This document shows, one piece after another, positions 45,900 through 57,659 of a stretch of DNA of 64,000 nt. The stretch is taken from positions 963,501-1,027,500 of the forward strand of contig JAYKKM010000382.1 of the NCBI GenBank assembly GCA_035772405.1. The letters run 5' to 3'. The notes under the pieces are model-generated. The model saw nothing but the letters and a program-made list of their open reading frames with translations. It was not told the origin of the DNA and made no database searches. The translations under genes and the position numbers were made by a program. The stretch's first letter is position 1, and every line of letters begins with the position of its first letter. The stretch is from Chrysogorgia sp. JL179-B06 (taxonomy: Eukaryota; Cnidaria; Anthozoa; Scleralcyonacea; Chrysogorgiidae).

Positions 45900-47300
45900 G
45901 TTAAAATTGTTTTATACAGCCCTGAGTGGATTATGACGTAAGACTTCTTGATATATATGTATGTACGAAAGACATAAAAGCATTATATATGTAAATAGAG
46001 AAATAAATAAATGAGTGATATAATAGTATTATGCTGCATAGAACTATAAAAATCGAATACTCTATAATTTTGTATACTAGTTGAAAAATAGTGTGTTATA
46101 AGACTTCTATTATTGTGTAAGAGCCTTGTCCGAAATGTTAAATCTCAATTAAAATATTCCGTCAACACACCATCTTTTTAGAGTTTTCGATTTGTACAGT
46201 ATTAACATACAGCCAAGCGCGAGGTGTTTCTATAATGTTCGATTGTATTGTCTTTAATTATCTATTACTCGATTTCATATCTGATCAAATTTTTGTAGTA
46301 ATATAGAGCTTAATCCTTGAATTAGATGCTTAATATTACGTTTTATATCGACTTATTCAACCTAAATGAGAGAAAGAAAAATCTAACTGAACGAAAATTA
46401 TATACTCATATACTTGATTTCTCAAGCATGCATTTATAACGTTGAAGTTAATGTCTTATTATCGATCAAATAACGAGGCAGTTAGATAATATTGCATCTC
46501 CATCAATAGAATATGTATTATACCCCTTCAAAATTAAAATAAGGTCAATTTCCCGAAAATGGATGGCGTATACGTTATCATGCATATGATAAAAACAACG
46601 ATCTCTCACTTTCTAGCTTACAACTGTTTTTAAACCAAAAAAATGTTTTTTGTGATTATATTATGAAGAACATACCTTAGTTTACTTTGCCTTTGGATTT
46701 GGTTGACAGGTATTTTGAAGACAGCAGCATAGTGTATAGTGGTTGCTGCGCTTGTCAGTTAAAGACGTTCACGCGTATTCTTGGATTACGACGTAAAAAT
46801 CGAAGGTCCTCGGAGTATAGTAATTGGACCTTCCTGTCTGCGGTATCCATTCTCCTCAAGAGCGATAAATTAATAGTCAAGTATGTATCGCCTAATACTG
46901 ATGTAATTACTGCACGTAAGCACTGCGGAAAGCGAAAGTAGCCTGTTATTTATGTAGTTTCGGGTGGCTGATTTTCTGATGAAATACATAAATTTCCAGG
47001 AAAGAGCAAAACTGAATTATGCACGTACCAGGAACTCTTGTAAGTTTTAATTATATATATTTTGCTTTTGAGAACGAAATAGTACGTAACTTAAAGTTAA
47101 TATCACTTCACAGTTCATGAACGACAATGTACATGTATATATTCACATTGACAGTCAAAGCTGTTTAAAAAGGTTACAAGAAATCTCTTAACATAATACA
47201 TAGTCTACTAACTTTCCCTTTCAGTTCCATTTATTTTTCTCTCATCATCCTCGATTTCGCATATTTTTGAAGTAAAACAGCAATTAACGCTTTAAAAGAG
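45900..47300. other. no gene recognised; contains a block paralogous to 55070-55325
   Basis: 46670-46940 matches 55070-55325 (TTTGGATTTGGTT, AAGACxGCAGCATAG, GTAAAAATCGAAG). In both copies the minus strand ends in a donor-like AAG|GTATGT. This could be a duplicated 5' exon or a repeat family; the frames do not agree between copies. Confidence 0.45.
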
Positions 47301-47309
47301 CACTGCCAC

Positions 47310-47700
47310 GAAGGCGTTGATGTTTCATTTTTCGCAACTGGTCCCCGGTTTGGTCTTAAAATGTATATATTCCAACACTCGAAATTTTTCTTCAATATAA
47401 ATATTTAGAACATGTCGTTTAATCGAGTGAAATGCCAAATATTATTTTAATATATACCCAATTCTTATCCCGGCATTACCGCCACTATATATATACAGAA
47501 CTTGTGACTAGGCACTCGGCAACGGCTTCCGTAGCTCAGTGGTCAGAGCACTGCACTAGCATCGCAGGATCGATCGCGTGTTCAATTCCAGCCAGAAGAC
47601 CTTGAAGTTGCATTTTTCGCAACTGGTTCCGGTTTGGTCTTAAAATATATATTTGAACACTCGGAATTTTCCTTCACCACAAATCCTCAGAACATGTGCT
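47310..47700 (+). repeat. tRNA-derived SINE, with duplicated tail; tRNA-like part 47524-47601
   Basis: GGCTTCCGTAGCTCAGTGGT, anticodon loop CTAGCAT, and a mutated B box region (TGTTCAATTCC). The tail GCATTTTTCGCAACTGGT...GGTTTGGTCTTAAAA occurs both before (47325) and after (47607) the tRNA-like part, showing an ancestral tandem dimer like the one at 50.5-51.1 kb. Confidence 0.8.
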
Positions 47701-47994
47701 TTAAAAGATTAGTTTGTTTACTCAGATTAGGGAATATTTTTCAGTTAACTTAAATGAGAGCAAGAAAGAAAGAGTTAAATGAACGAAAATGAGCACAAAA
47801 TTGTATTTAATATTGACAAGCATGCATGTAGGTATAACGGTTAAACTGCACATGGAACGAAAAAATCATCTTTCCGTATTCTTCTTTCGAACGTATGTTA
47901 GGAGAATTGAACAACCTCATCAACCGAGGACCATTTTCCGGTGTTGGGGACGAGGTTGGAATCTCATTTCAATTTTCTAATTATCACTTGTCGT

Positions 47995-48245
47995 TGTCTA
48001 GACACGAGCACTTGAAATTTCAGTTTGATAATAGTGAAATCAATTTCCGTCTATATTTCAGGAAATGTCACTTGGAGAATGACGAAACTTAACATCAATA
48101 TTAAATCAGGGTAGCCAACATGCCAGTCAAGTTTTGTCATTGTCTAAGTGACACTTCCTGAAATATAGACGGAAATTCAATTCACTTAAACAACTAATGA
48201 CTTCATGAAGCTCAAATTTAAAATACTAGTAATCGTGTCTAGCTC
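47995..48245. mobile_element. ~250-bp foldback
   Basis: TTTCCGTCTATATTTCAGGA (48048 onward) is inverted at about 48153-48172. The similarity extends outward on both sides to the GTCTAGACACGAG / CGTGTCTAGC ends. Confidence 0.75.
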
Positions 48246-49105
48246 TTTGGAGACTATCTGTCTGCAAGCAGGAAACAGAGATTGAAAATCGGGGATACGT
48301 GTTCTGGTAAGGAAGCTGTTAAGAGAGGTGTACTGCAGGGGGTGTTGCTAGGACGAATGATTTTAAATATCTTCATAAATGATATGTTTTATCATATTAA
48401 AATGGCGAAGCTGAATGCTTACTCGATGATGGGCAATTGTGCGACTCCGACGTGTATCCCTTTTCTCTCAATAGACGAATTCAGAATGGTTTTAAAATTG
48501 TAAATTTATGGTACAAAGATACATCCTAGTAGTACTGAGTAATACTGATCATGGATTCTATTTTTCAATAAATAGCTCAAAGGATCTATTTGGAATGACT
48601 ATAGATAATGAACTTAATTTTGATAATCACGTGTTTTTCACGAAGAAGATCAATAATAAATGTAATGTAATAAAACATTCCGTAAGCTGATTTCAAGTAT
48701 ATTCATCCTACGATTATATAAGGCATGCATACTTCCACATTTCAATTACTGCTCATTTGTGTGGCATTTCTGCAAGTCTCTTAATATTGAAAAAATAAAA
48801 GCCTTAATATAGCATGGCAGATATTTTTTTGCATTGATCAATTTTATATTTTCCTCTGTACATCTAAAGAATCTAAAGAATTTAACATTTTTCCTTTTAC
48901 TGTAAATAATTCTGCAATAATTAATGATTTTAATACTCAAGTTAAAATGTATTTAAGGATAAGGCCACTGTAAGATTGAATGTTTAAGCAAATTTTAAAC
49001 AGTAATTTTTAGCAATATTATATTATTATATTATTTTATGTAATTTTACAGATGAAGAGCCACTTTTTGTAGAAATGCTGTAATAAAGTTATTATATTAT
49101 TATTA
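48246..49105 (+). pseudogene. non-LTR retrotransposon RT, 3' half, decayed
   Basis: The plus strand reads LFGDYLSASRKQRLKIGDTC, RGVLQGVLLGRMILNIFIND (motif B region, with the usual GVPQGS altered), and KLNAYSMMG where the catalytic YADD box should be. LFGMTIDNELNFDNHV and PHFNYCSFVWHFC follow in other frames. The 3' end is AATAAAGTTATTATATTATTATT near 49082. The loss of the Asp pair shows it is inactive. Confidence 0.82.
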
Positions 49106-49142
49106 AGATCAAGGATAGTTTTTAAGATACTAATAATTATAT

Positions 49143-49535
49143 ACTTTCAAGGCTTTGCATGGCCAGGCGCCTGTTTACATTACTGATTTGCTAGCTAAAT
49201 ATAAACCTACTCGTACTTTGAGATCATTTGACCGAAATCTGCTACTCGAGCCAAAATCCAAAACGGTGACTCATGGAGACAGAGCATTCTCGGTAGCAGC
49301 ACCAAAACTGTGGAGTTCATTACCACAGAAAATTAGAAGCTTTGAAATGTTAAGTAGTTTTAAGTCAGCAGTTAAGACTTTTCTTTTTAAAAATTAATAG
49401 TTTTTGTTCATAGTGTTATATATGTAGTAGGCTTTATCTTATAATGAAACTGTAATTAGTTTTATAAGTAACTTTAAGAATATATAATATTGTTGTAAGA
49501 GCATTGAGACTATTGTATAATGCTCCTAATACGTC

Positions 49536-49591
<56 letters not shown>

Positions 49592-49592
49592 G
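49143..49592 (+). pseudogene. non-LTR retrotransposon RT C-terminus with ATT tail
   Basis: ALHGQAPVYITDLLAKY, RSFDRNLLLEPKSKT, GDRAFSVAAPKLWSSLP and FKSAVKTFLFKN form the C-terminal domain of a CR1/L2/Rex-type RT, 83 codons to a stop at 49397. The 3' UTR (AGAGCATTGAGACTATTGTA, AATGCTCCTAATACGTCTTT) runs into ~18 ATT repeats, a typical tail. Truncated at its 5' end. Confidence 0.88.
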
Positions 49593-49599
49593 TATCACT

Positions 49600-49915
49600 T
49601 TTACATTTACATTGATCATATTCTCAACGGTATTATAGTTCCTGAAGTTCAGTGTCATCAAGACTCCTCAAAGTTCCTGAGGATCCTAGCAGAATGAATG
49701 ATAACGGTTTCCTGCAACTCCAATGCCCTGGTCTTCATTCCGATATCCTCCATTCTTTTGCAAATATTTTTTGGTGTTGTTCCCATGTGACGCTCCGATG
49801 ATCACTGGAACGATCGAACATTTCACAAGCAAGGTCTTGATAGTTTCCTATCTTTCTAATTCTTCTTGGTTACCATTGTGTCATAGCGAACTACGTAATC
49901 TACAATTTGGAATAC
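49600..49915 (-). pseudogene. retroelement polyprotein C-terminal fragment
   Basis: The minus strand reads VPVIIGA and, one frame over, MGTTPKNICKRMEDIG and ETVIIHSARILRNF. This is the VPVIIGALG...K...LLGTARILRKVL pattern found at the end of many invertebrate RT proteins. About 80 codons, frameshifted. Confidence 0.6.
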
Positions 49916-49937
49916 TTATATTATTATATTATTATTA

Positions 49938-49985
<48 letters not shown>

Positions 49986-50047
49986 ATTATTATTTAAAAA
50001 TAAAAATAATAAATTAAAAAATTAAAAATTTAAAAAAAAAAAATTAA

Positions 50048-50111
<64 letters not shown>

Positions 50112-50195
50112 TATTATATTATTATTATTATTATATCTTATTATAATAATTTTTTAAATAACAGGCACTAAAAAAAGGATAATGTTCAGAATAAA

Positions 50196-50294
<99 letters not shown>

Positions 50295-50300
50295 AGTAGA
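49916..50300. repeat. ATT/TTA and TA microsatellites
   Basis: ATT runs at 49918-49984 and 50049-50145, then a TA run at 50201-50289. Open frames here (poly-Ile, poly-Asn, poly-Tyr) are artefacts. Confidence 0.97.
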
Positions 50301-50350
50301 AGTTTTCTAGTCAGCAAGAGAGCTCAACACAGTAAAATTGTGGAGCAATG

Positions 50351-50506
50351 ATATAGTTAAAAATGGTTTATTTACAATTAAAAGTTAAAAACATTTACTC
50401 GAGTTTCACGCTCAAGGCGATCATCACACTGATGATCGCCTTGAGCGTGAAACTCGAGTAAATGTTTTTAACTTTTAATTGTAAATAAACCATTTTTAAC
50501 TATATA
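50351..50506. repeat. 156-bp near-perfect hairpin with hammerhead-like core
   Basis: Two 76-nt arms separated by CAC (50427-50429), starting ATATAGTTAAAAATGG and ending in its inverse. The plus strand at 50429-50460 reads CTGATGA, a short CGC/GCG stem, GAAAC, then TCGAGTA. This is the order of a minimal hammerhead ribozyme (CUGANGA, stem II, GAAA, short helix III, UH). Helix I pairing is not convincing. It could be an inverted pair of Penelope-like element ends. Confidence 0.8.
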
Positions 50507-50525
50507 TATATATATATATATATAT

Positions 50526-51236
<711 letters not shown>

Positions 51237-51369
51237 TATTATTTCTCTTACAGACTTTTCTGTCCGCACCTTAAAGCTATAATATAAAAAATAAAAATAA
51301 ATAATTTAAAATACAGATTATATTACAATAGAAAAATAATAATAAAAACAAAACAAAAAATATAAACAA

Positions 51370-53235
51370 CTAATTAATCACTCCAGTACTGGTTTCAACA
51401 TCTAAGTCAATGTTCTCTATATTACTATGCATTCTTCTTATTGTCCTTGAACCTCTTAGGCATAATAAAGCCGATCGAAGAATTGAAAACGAAATTTTCG
51501 CTCTTATCCATGCCATTGTCTTCGAATACATCTCTCCTTTCTTGTTAGCAATTAACTCAGCTAATCCACTGTAATATATCAGACATTCGTTTCCCATGCC
51601 TCCAGTAGTGGTAAAAATTTAAGGTGTAAATGTTCCTTGTTCAATTTCTGTGTCTCGTTTGCTGTACATCCGTTTCTTTTCATTCTCATGCTTGCGGTAA
51701 ATTTGCTTGGGAGTTAGATCCAGGACATCTAAGAATGCAGATATTTGTTTCTCCCACAAACCACGTGCATGAACATCTAGTCTGGCATCAGCTGATTTGT
51801 TTGATCCTGGATTTAGGGCTTCTCCATTGACTTCTTGTAGTACAGGTTCAACCTGGACATCATAACAAACAATGTTCAGAAGTTCAGCTTCTAAATCACG
51901 CAATTCGTTATGGCGTTGAATGATGAAACCCCCTCGTCTACATATATCATCGCATGATCAATATTGGAGGACTCTCCACGTACACACTTCGATGGATTAT
52001 CATTGAGTGGCCAATCATATCTTAACTTCAATGCATCCCTAAACTCGCGCTTATTTAAATTAAAGCCCATTCTAAAATCGGGATCACCGTCAACCAAGTT
52101 GAAGCTCCTTTCTCCGAAGCGAATTCCAGCATTCGCTTTGTCTTAAGTGATGCTGAAATATTGATAACTTCTGCTTTTTCATTGATGGCGTCATTCTTCT
52201 CCTTCCGCACTATCTGTTTCACTGTTTGTATTCTAGAAACATCAGGTAGTTCATACCTTTGTGATAAAATGTGTTCCACCAGCGGGGCTGTTAGCTTTGT
52301 TGACGCTGCATATTCTGCTGCGAATTCCAGCATTCGCTTTGTCTTAAGTGATGCTGAAATATTGATAACTTCGGCTTTTTCATTGATGGCGTCATTCTTC
52401 TCCTTCCGCACTATCTGTTTCACTGTTTGTATTCTAGAAACATCAGGTAGTTCATACCTTTGTGATAAAATGTGTTCCACCAGCGGGGCTGTTAGCTTTG
52501 TTGACGCTGCATATTCTACTGATGCTTCTTGGCATGGATTTGTAACACCTAAGCCACCCTTTCTTACTGGTAATGTCAGAATTTCACGTTCGAGTTGGGT
52601 GCATTCATGTTCTGTTATTGCCGGTAAAAATACCTGAGCTATTGCTTCCTCTAAAGGTCGTAGTAGGTCTTGTATGTCTGGCAAAGTTTGAAAGAAATAT
52701 GTCCAACGATGTTTCAGGCCCATGGTGTAGACGGCGTAGCTTGCTTTGGGTTGAGTTATTGCAAATTCGGACAACTTGGTTTACTCTTTTATCCATTATT
52801 TTACTTTCTCATCGACATATTCGGTCAGGTATTTCTTTCCTTCAGTTGTGATATTAATGGCTGTTTTCTTTCAACTTTCAGCCAACATTTCTTTTCTTTG
52901 GGTGGTAACCATAATCAGGGCCAATTTCTGTCAATATGTCCCACCACTTCTTTAATTGCACGGTAGATCCTGCTCCACTTGCATCATCAGCATACCAACA
53001 CTGCTTTGTGAAACTTGCGAGGTACAAATATGTGATGAGTGATTGAAGGCTGATTGCATAGATGGCCATCGATAGAGGATCACCTTGCATCGTTCCTTCT
53101 GATGATTTCAGTGCTTGACCGCCAACTATAAACAGTCGTGATGGTAATGTATACGTATTTATTGTATAGCTCGCAATAGTCGGGCATAGAACTCTGGTGT
53201 TGTGAAGAGCAGCGGCTCTATTGAGGGCGTTGAAA
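51370..53235 (-). pseudogene. reverse transcriptase with C-terminal nuclease-like region
   Basis: The minus strand from 53235: [15 protein letters not shown] (motif A), [18 protein letters not shown] (motif B region), [20 protein letters not shown] (YADD), then YAVYTMGLKHRWTYFFQT, LPVRKGGLGVTNP and [13 protein letters not shown]. After a frame change: [24 protein letters not shown] (Cys/His cluster), [20 protein letters not shown] (possible RLE-type D...D), [15 protein letters not shown] and [20 protein letters not shown]. This resembles RT proteins abundant in cnidarians and sponges. Frame changes near 52060, 51900 and 51610 and a 5' cut by an ATT run. Family not named with certainty. Confidence 0.82.
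52119..52520 (-). repeat. in-frame 201-bp tandem duplication inside the RT
   Basis: Two copies, 52119-52319 and 52320-52520, start GCGAATTCCAGCATTCGC. They differ by eye at very few positions (for example CTTCTGCT against CTTCGGCT). Each encodes a 67-residue block (EYAASTKLTAPLVEHILSQR...[10 protein letters not shown]), and the frame stays open across the joint. Confidence 0.95.
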
Positions 53236-53270
53236 GCATTATTATATTATTATTATTATTATTATTATTA

Positions 53271-53321
<51 letters not shown>

Positions 53322-53355
53322 CATTATTATTATCATTATTATTATCATTATCTAT
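53236..53355. repeat. ATT microsatellite with ATC interruptions
   Basis: About 38 ATT-type trinucleotides ending in interspersed ATTATC. It truncates the RT at its 5' side. Confidence 0.97.
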
Positions 53356-53359
53356 CTAA

Positions 53360-55065
53360 ATGCTTCCAAATCGTAGAGGTTACATTATGTTTCGACATGC
53401 ATATTGACTTTGATAGAGATTCTAAAGTCGATATGACCCGTTGGTGTAATGTTTGAAGCGAAATGGTTACGATACGAAATTGTTTGTGCTATGTTTTGGT
53501 TCACTTGGAACAGTTCACCAAGATGTATGGTGAAACTTAAAAATATTTTATAGAGACAATGATGTTTTGAAAGGCGTTATACCTGATTGTTCAATTTCAG
53601 CCATTATTGGGTCAAATTATATTTGGCGCCATAGAGTAAACAAATTATTGTCTTGACATTAATATTAATGTCATGGAACAACTAATAATGAAGCTAATTA
53701 GAATTTTTAACTAAGCTGATGTAATTTATGCTTGGGTTCTGGTTCAGAGAGAAAAATATTATTGCCTTCATTCCTTTAAATGTTTAGCTATACTACCATT
53801 GCAAGTACTTTACGAAGTAAATTCGGAAAATGAACTTTTAAATTTTTAAATTTTTAAATTTTTAAATTAACAATTGTAATTATAATTCCAATGGGTTCTC
53901 GGATTACCGCATAGTTATATCAACTATACAATACAATATACTGTTACCTGCAATACTGATGTAATAATAATACAATACAATAATAAATAATAATAATAAT
54001 ACAATACAATAATAATAATACCATACAATAATAAATACTGATACAATAATACAATAACAAATGCTGATAAGTAAAATCTCTTCCACGAATGAACTACTTA
54101 CCCTGATGTATAATTACTTTATATAAGCATCAATTCGGAGACTACATCGAAAGCGACAGTAGCATTTTAATTATGTAGTTTTGGGTCTCCAATTTTCCGA
54201 GGAAATGCACAGATTTATTCGCGAGCATTGCTTTCAGAAAATCTATTTCATTGTTTATTGCACCGCGCAGTCAAAACATATCGAGAAACCTAGACTAAAA
54301 AAATGTTTGTCGTACACATGAGCAAGTAGAACTAGCAAAGAAGTTGTCAAGGAAAAATTGGTCATTTACACGGGGCTTAAGCTCCGAGAGTAGATGTAAG
54401 GGAAAGTCCCATCATCGAGTTGGTAAATACGTAACTACAACCGTCAAGTTCTCTTGTAGAGTACGCCATTTAAACGCTGTGCTTAGTTCAATCAACTGTT
54501 CAAACATGTAAGTTACTTTGTTTGTAAGTCTGGTCTGTTTACGATTTGTCAGTTTACGTCAAATCACGCCGAGTATACCTTAAAATATTCTCTGTGAATC
54601 GAACGACATGTCGTCGTTACATATGACCTTTAAATATAGATGCATTCATCATCTTTGTTTTGATCGAATAATTCAATTGAAATATCGAAGAAAGCAACCT
54701 TAAGCAAGGACAACGTGGACGTTAGTAATTCATAATTTATTTCATTAATAAAAATCCAAGTTTGATATTCAACTGTCACCTTTCGTTTTCTTATGTTCCC
54801 TATCCACGCTATCTTGTAGATTTCGCCTTGTAAACTCCGTGCTTTGATCACTCAGGTTCTCACTCACTCATTTAAGTATATGTTATTATAACCACAAACG
54901 TTCGATTAAGTAACATTAACAAGCCAGGTTTACCGATTGCATTGTTTAAGACTTCACAACATGCTGTATTATAAAAATTACGTCATTGTCGAGCTATGGC
55001 GCAGTTTATAATAACTTCTAGTAAGGAAGATACATGGACAATCACCTAGCTCAAATCCGGATTAT
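53360..55065. other. no gene recognised; low-complexity patches
   Basis: TTTTTAAA repeats at 53836-53866 and AATAATACAATACAAT-type repeats at 53965-54065. The segment 54140-54230 is weakly similar to 46915-47000 (GAAAGCGA, TTATGTAGTTT, GGGTxxCxGATTTTC). Confidence 0.4.
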
Positions 55066-55069
55066 ATTA

Positions 55070-55325
55070 TGAAACACATACCTTTCCCTTTCCCTTGTCT
55101 TTGGATTTGGTTTACTGGTGATTGAAGACTGCAGCATAGCGTATAGTGTTTACTACACTTGTCATGACTTAAAGACTGTCGCGTGTTCTCTGATAACGAT
55201 GTAAAAATCGAAGAACCCTTAGTAATTGGAGTATCCGTTAACCTCAGAGCGATAGAGTAATAGTTTATCGATATCAAACAACTGATACTGATGCATTACT
55301 GTATGTAAGTACACGAGGAGACTGT
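55070..55325 (-). other. block paralogous to 46670-46940
   Basis: Same order of motifs as the earlier block, including the donor-like end GGGAAAG|GTATGT on the minus strand. A short frame (MLQSSITSKPNPKTRERE) leads into the donor, but the other copy has a stop at the equivalent place, so coding is unproven. Confidence 0.45.
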
Positions 55326-55329
55326 AGTG

Positions 55330-56690
55330 AAAGCGAAAGTGAAAGCGAAAGTGGAAGCTAGTTATGTAATATATAATATATAATACATATAACTTCTGAT
55401 CTGTAAGGACAAGTAGTATAAATTTTATCGAAGCCGGATTTCCCATTAACCTTTTAAATAGCTTTAACTGTCTAACGTAAATATACAATAATTTTAGACT
55501 CACCGTGTGCATATAAATTTCATGAACTGTGAATTAAGTGATAATCATCGAGTGCTACGTCCGTAATTGTCGAAAGCGAAAGATGATAAACAATTAAAAC
55601 TTCAACTTAAGACTTCAATTCCTGGTACGATAATTTCCTGGAAGATTATGACTGTGAGACATCCTTGTTTATTTATAACATCCTCTCGGCAATATTAATA
55701 AAATATCCGGTTTTCACATAACAGTGAGTTTGAATTGTTATTTATCCACTATTTTTTCCGTAAGGTAGCGACCAGTCAGACGTTCTCTTTAAAAATTAAA
55801 CAAACGGAGTTTAGAAATTTCAATGGTCCCTAGAGTATTAATCTTCACCAGTTTTCACCCAGTGTTCACAACGCAGGTAAAGCTAATTTTTCGTTGTAAA
55901 CACGAGAAGACAACGCGGTGCTTGAGCAACTACTTATCAAAAATGTTAATATAAATTTTGGAACAAACAGCTATGGGAAGTCACTGTCTAAACGATTCAC
56001 GACATGCACTACGAGTCTGGGGCATATGATATGAATTATTTTTAGAATAATATATTTATATTATCATTCCCGACAAGATTGGATTGTTTTTCAACCGTAA
56101 TCGTGGTCCGTTGTCGGAATCGTAAAACTCTCTAATGATTTGTATGACAACACATTCAGACGTCAGGGCACGAAGCATGTTTGACAGCACAGATTACGAA
56201 CAACTTTTTGACAACAATATATCATCTTCCTCGTTTCTCGCTTTTAGCATGGAACTGTGATTCCTATATGTTTAGTTACGCTTCAACCTTATCCTATTAA
56301 CTTTAACTTAGCTGTTAAACCATAATTAGCCCATCTCAACATCTCACTAGACACATGCGATGCACTCTGTGTGCCTATTATTCAGTATCTCATCATTAAG
56401 AAATATTATATATAGTTTGTTAATAGTTCATGTGTATACTCTGTCATTGATACTATTGATGTGTATACATATGTACACATATATGTATATGTACATACTA
56501 TTGATATGTACCTGTTTTGCTTCACATCCAGTCCTGTGTAAGAGATAGTTATTCTCTATATAATAAGTATATAATCATGTAATGCGCGGCATCGTTTGTA
56601 GTTTTTTCCCCGGTGCTTTGTCACATTATCCCTGCTTGGTTGTTGTTATCCTGGAACTAGGGATTTAAGACTCCAGAATTATGGTTACGT
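55330..56690. other. no gene recognised
   Basis: The segment at 55790-55850 (TTAAACAAACGGAGTTTAGAAATTT) recurs at 60510-60550, indicating a dispersed repeat. Otherwise nothing was recognised. Confidence 0.4.
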
Positions 56691-56734
56691 TCACACGAAT
56701 CCGTCATAATTTATGGACGGTCTACAGTCAAAAT

Positions 56735-57085
56735 ATAAAGACCTTCCCAATTCCGTAGTCTGTAGTGTACTTCAGTGTTACCAACGAACGTACATAAGAC
56801 CAGTAGCCGCTACTGAACTGTGAGAAATTAATACCGATAAACTCGCCGCCATTCTTGGTTTAAATTCATTTGTTGATACTGTATCTATTTGGGAGAAATA
56901 CCTTTGTTTTAGATTAAAATCCATGGAGAAGATAGGATTATGCGTTTCTTTAGTCTTTTAGGTAAGAGATTTGATCTCAGTTCGGCAGCGTCTACAGAAC
57001 TTGTATACTAACGATCGTCGGTAATACTAAAATACACAACAGACTACAGAAGCGGATGTTGGAAGGTCTTTGTATTTGGAATGTA
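56735..57085. mobile_element. ~350-bp foldback
   Basis: AAAGACCTTCC...GTAGTCTGTAGTGTA (56741-56783) is inverted at about 57038-57080 (TACACAACAGACTAC...GGAAGGTCTTTG), with further pairing of the TTACC/ACG segment. Non-coding. Confidence 0.7.
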
Positions 57086-57124
57086 AAAGTGTTCACAGGA
57101 AACTGAATCTATCAATTTCCGGTT

Positions 57125-57360
57125 AACCACGGTATTTATATCCCACGGTATTTATTTCCCACGGTATTTATTTCCCACGGTATTTATAAGAACTGAGTTC
57201 AATACACAAGAAATTGCACAAGTGTAGTAAGGTGAGTATCATGGGAATCGGATGACTTATTTGGCTCAGGGGATTATGGTTAGGATGACATTCTATGCGG
57301 GGGGGGGGGGGGGCAGGATTAGGATTAGGGTTAAGATTAGGGTCAAATGGATTTATAATG
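57125..57360. repeat. 16-bp repeat (4 copies), G15 run and telomere-like tract
   Basis: CCCACGGTATTTATTT occurs four times at 57125-57190. A run of 15 G lies at 57299-57313. GGATTAGGATTAGGGTTAAG at 57317-57336 is a degenerate TTAGGG tract. Confidence 0.9.
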
Positions 57361-57659
57361 CATGCAAAAAAACACGTCTATTTATATATGTTTAGCTAAT
57401 CAGATTCACTCTTACGAGAGGTTTTACAGCACCCAGAAATTGAATGTTTCCTTTACCATGATACGAAAGTTTTCATGCTATTCATTTTCAACAATCAACA
57501 GAAATACCAGAAAGAATATTATCCCACAGAAATGTTAGAGAGTATTCCTGCCAGATTTTCTCAGGAATTTGCCTTGTTGATCTGAGCATCATCTCTCGGC
57601 TTGCATATATTGCTTGTCGGCTTGTTTGCATGTCCGATTTTTAATCGCTAATTGTCGTG

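Noticed and set aside
53202..53456. Plus-strand frame with poly-Leu/poly-Tyr
   Set aside because: Produced by the ATT microsatellite.
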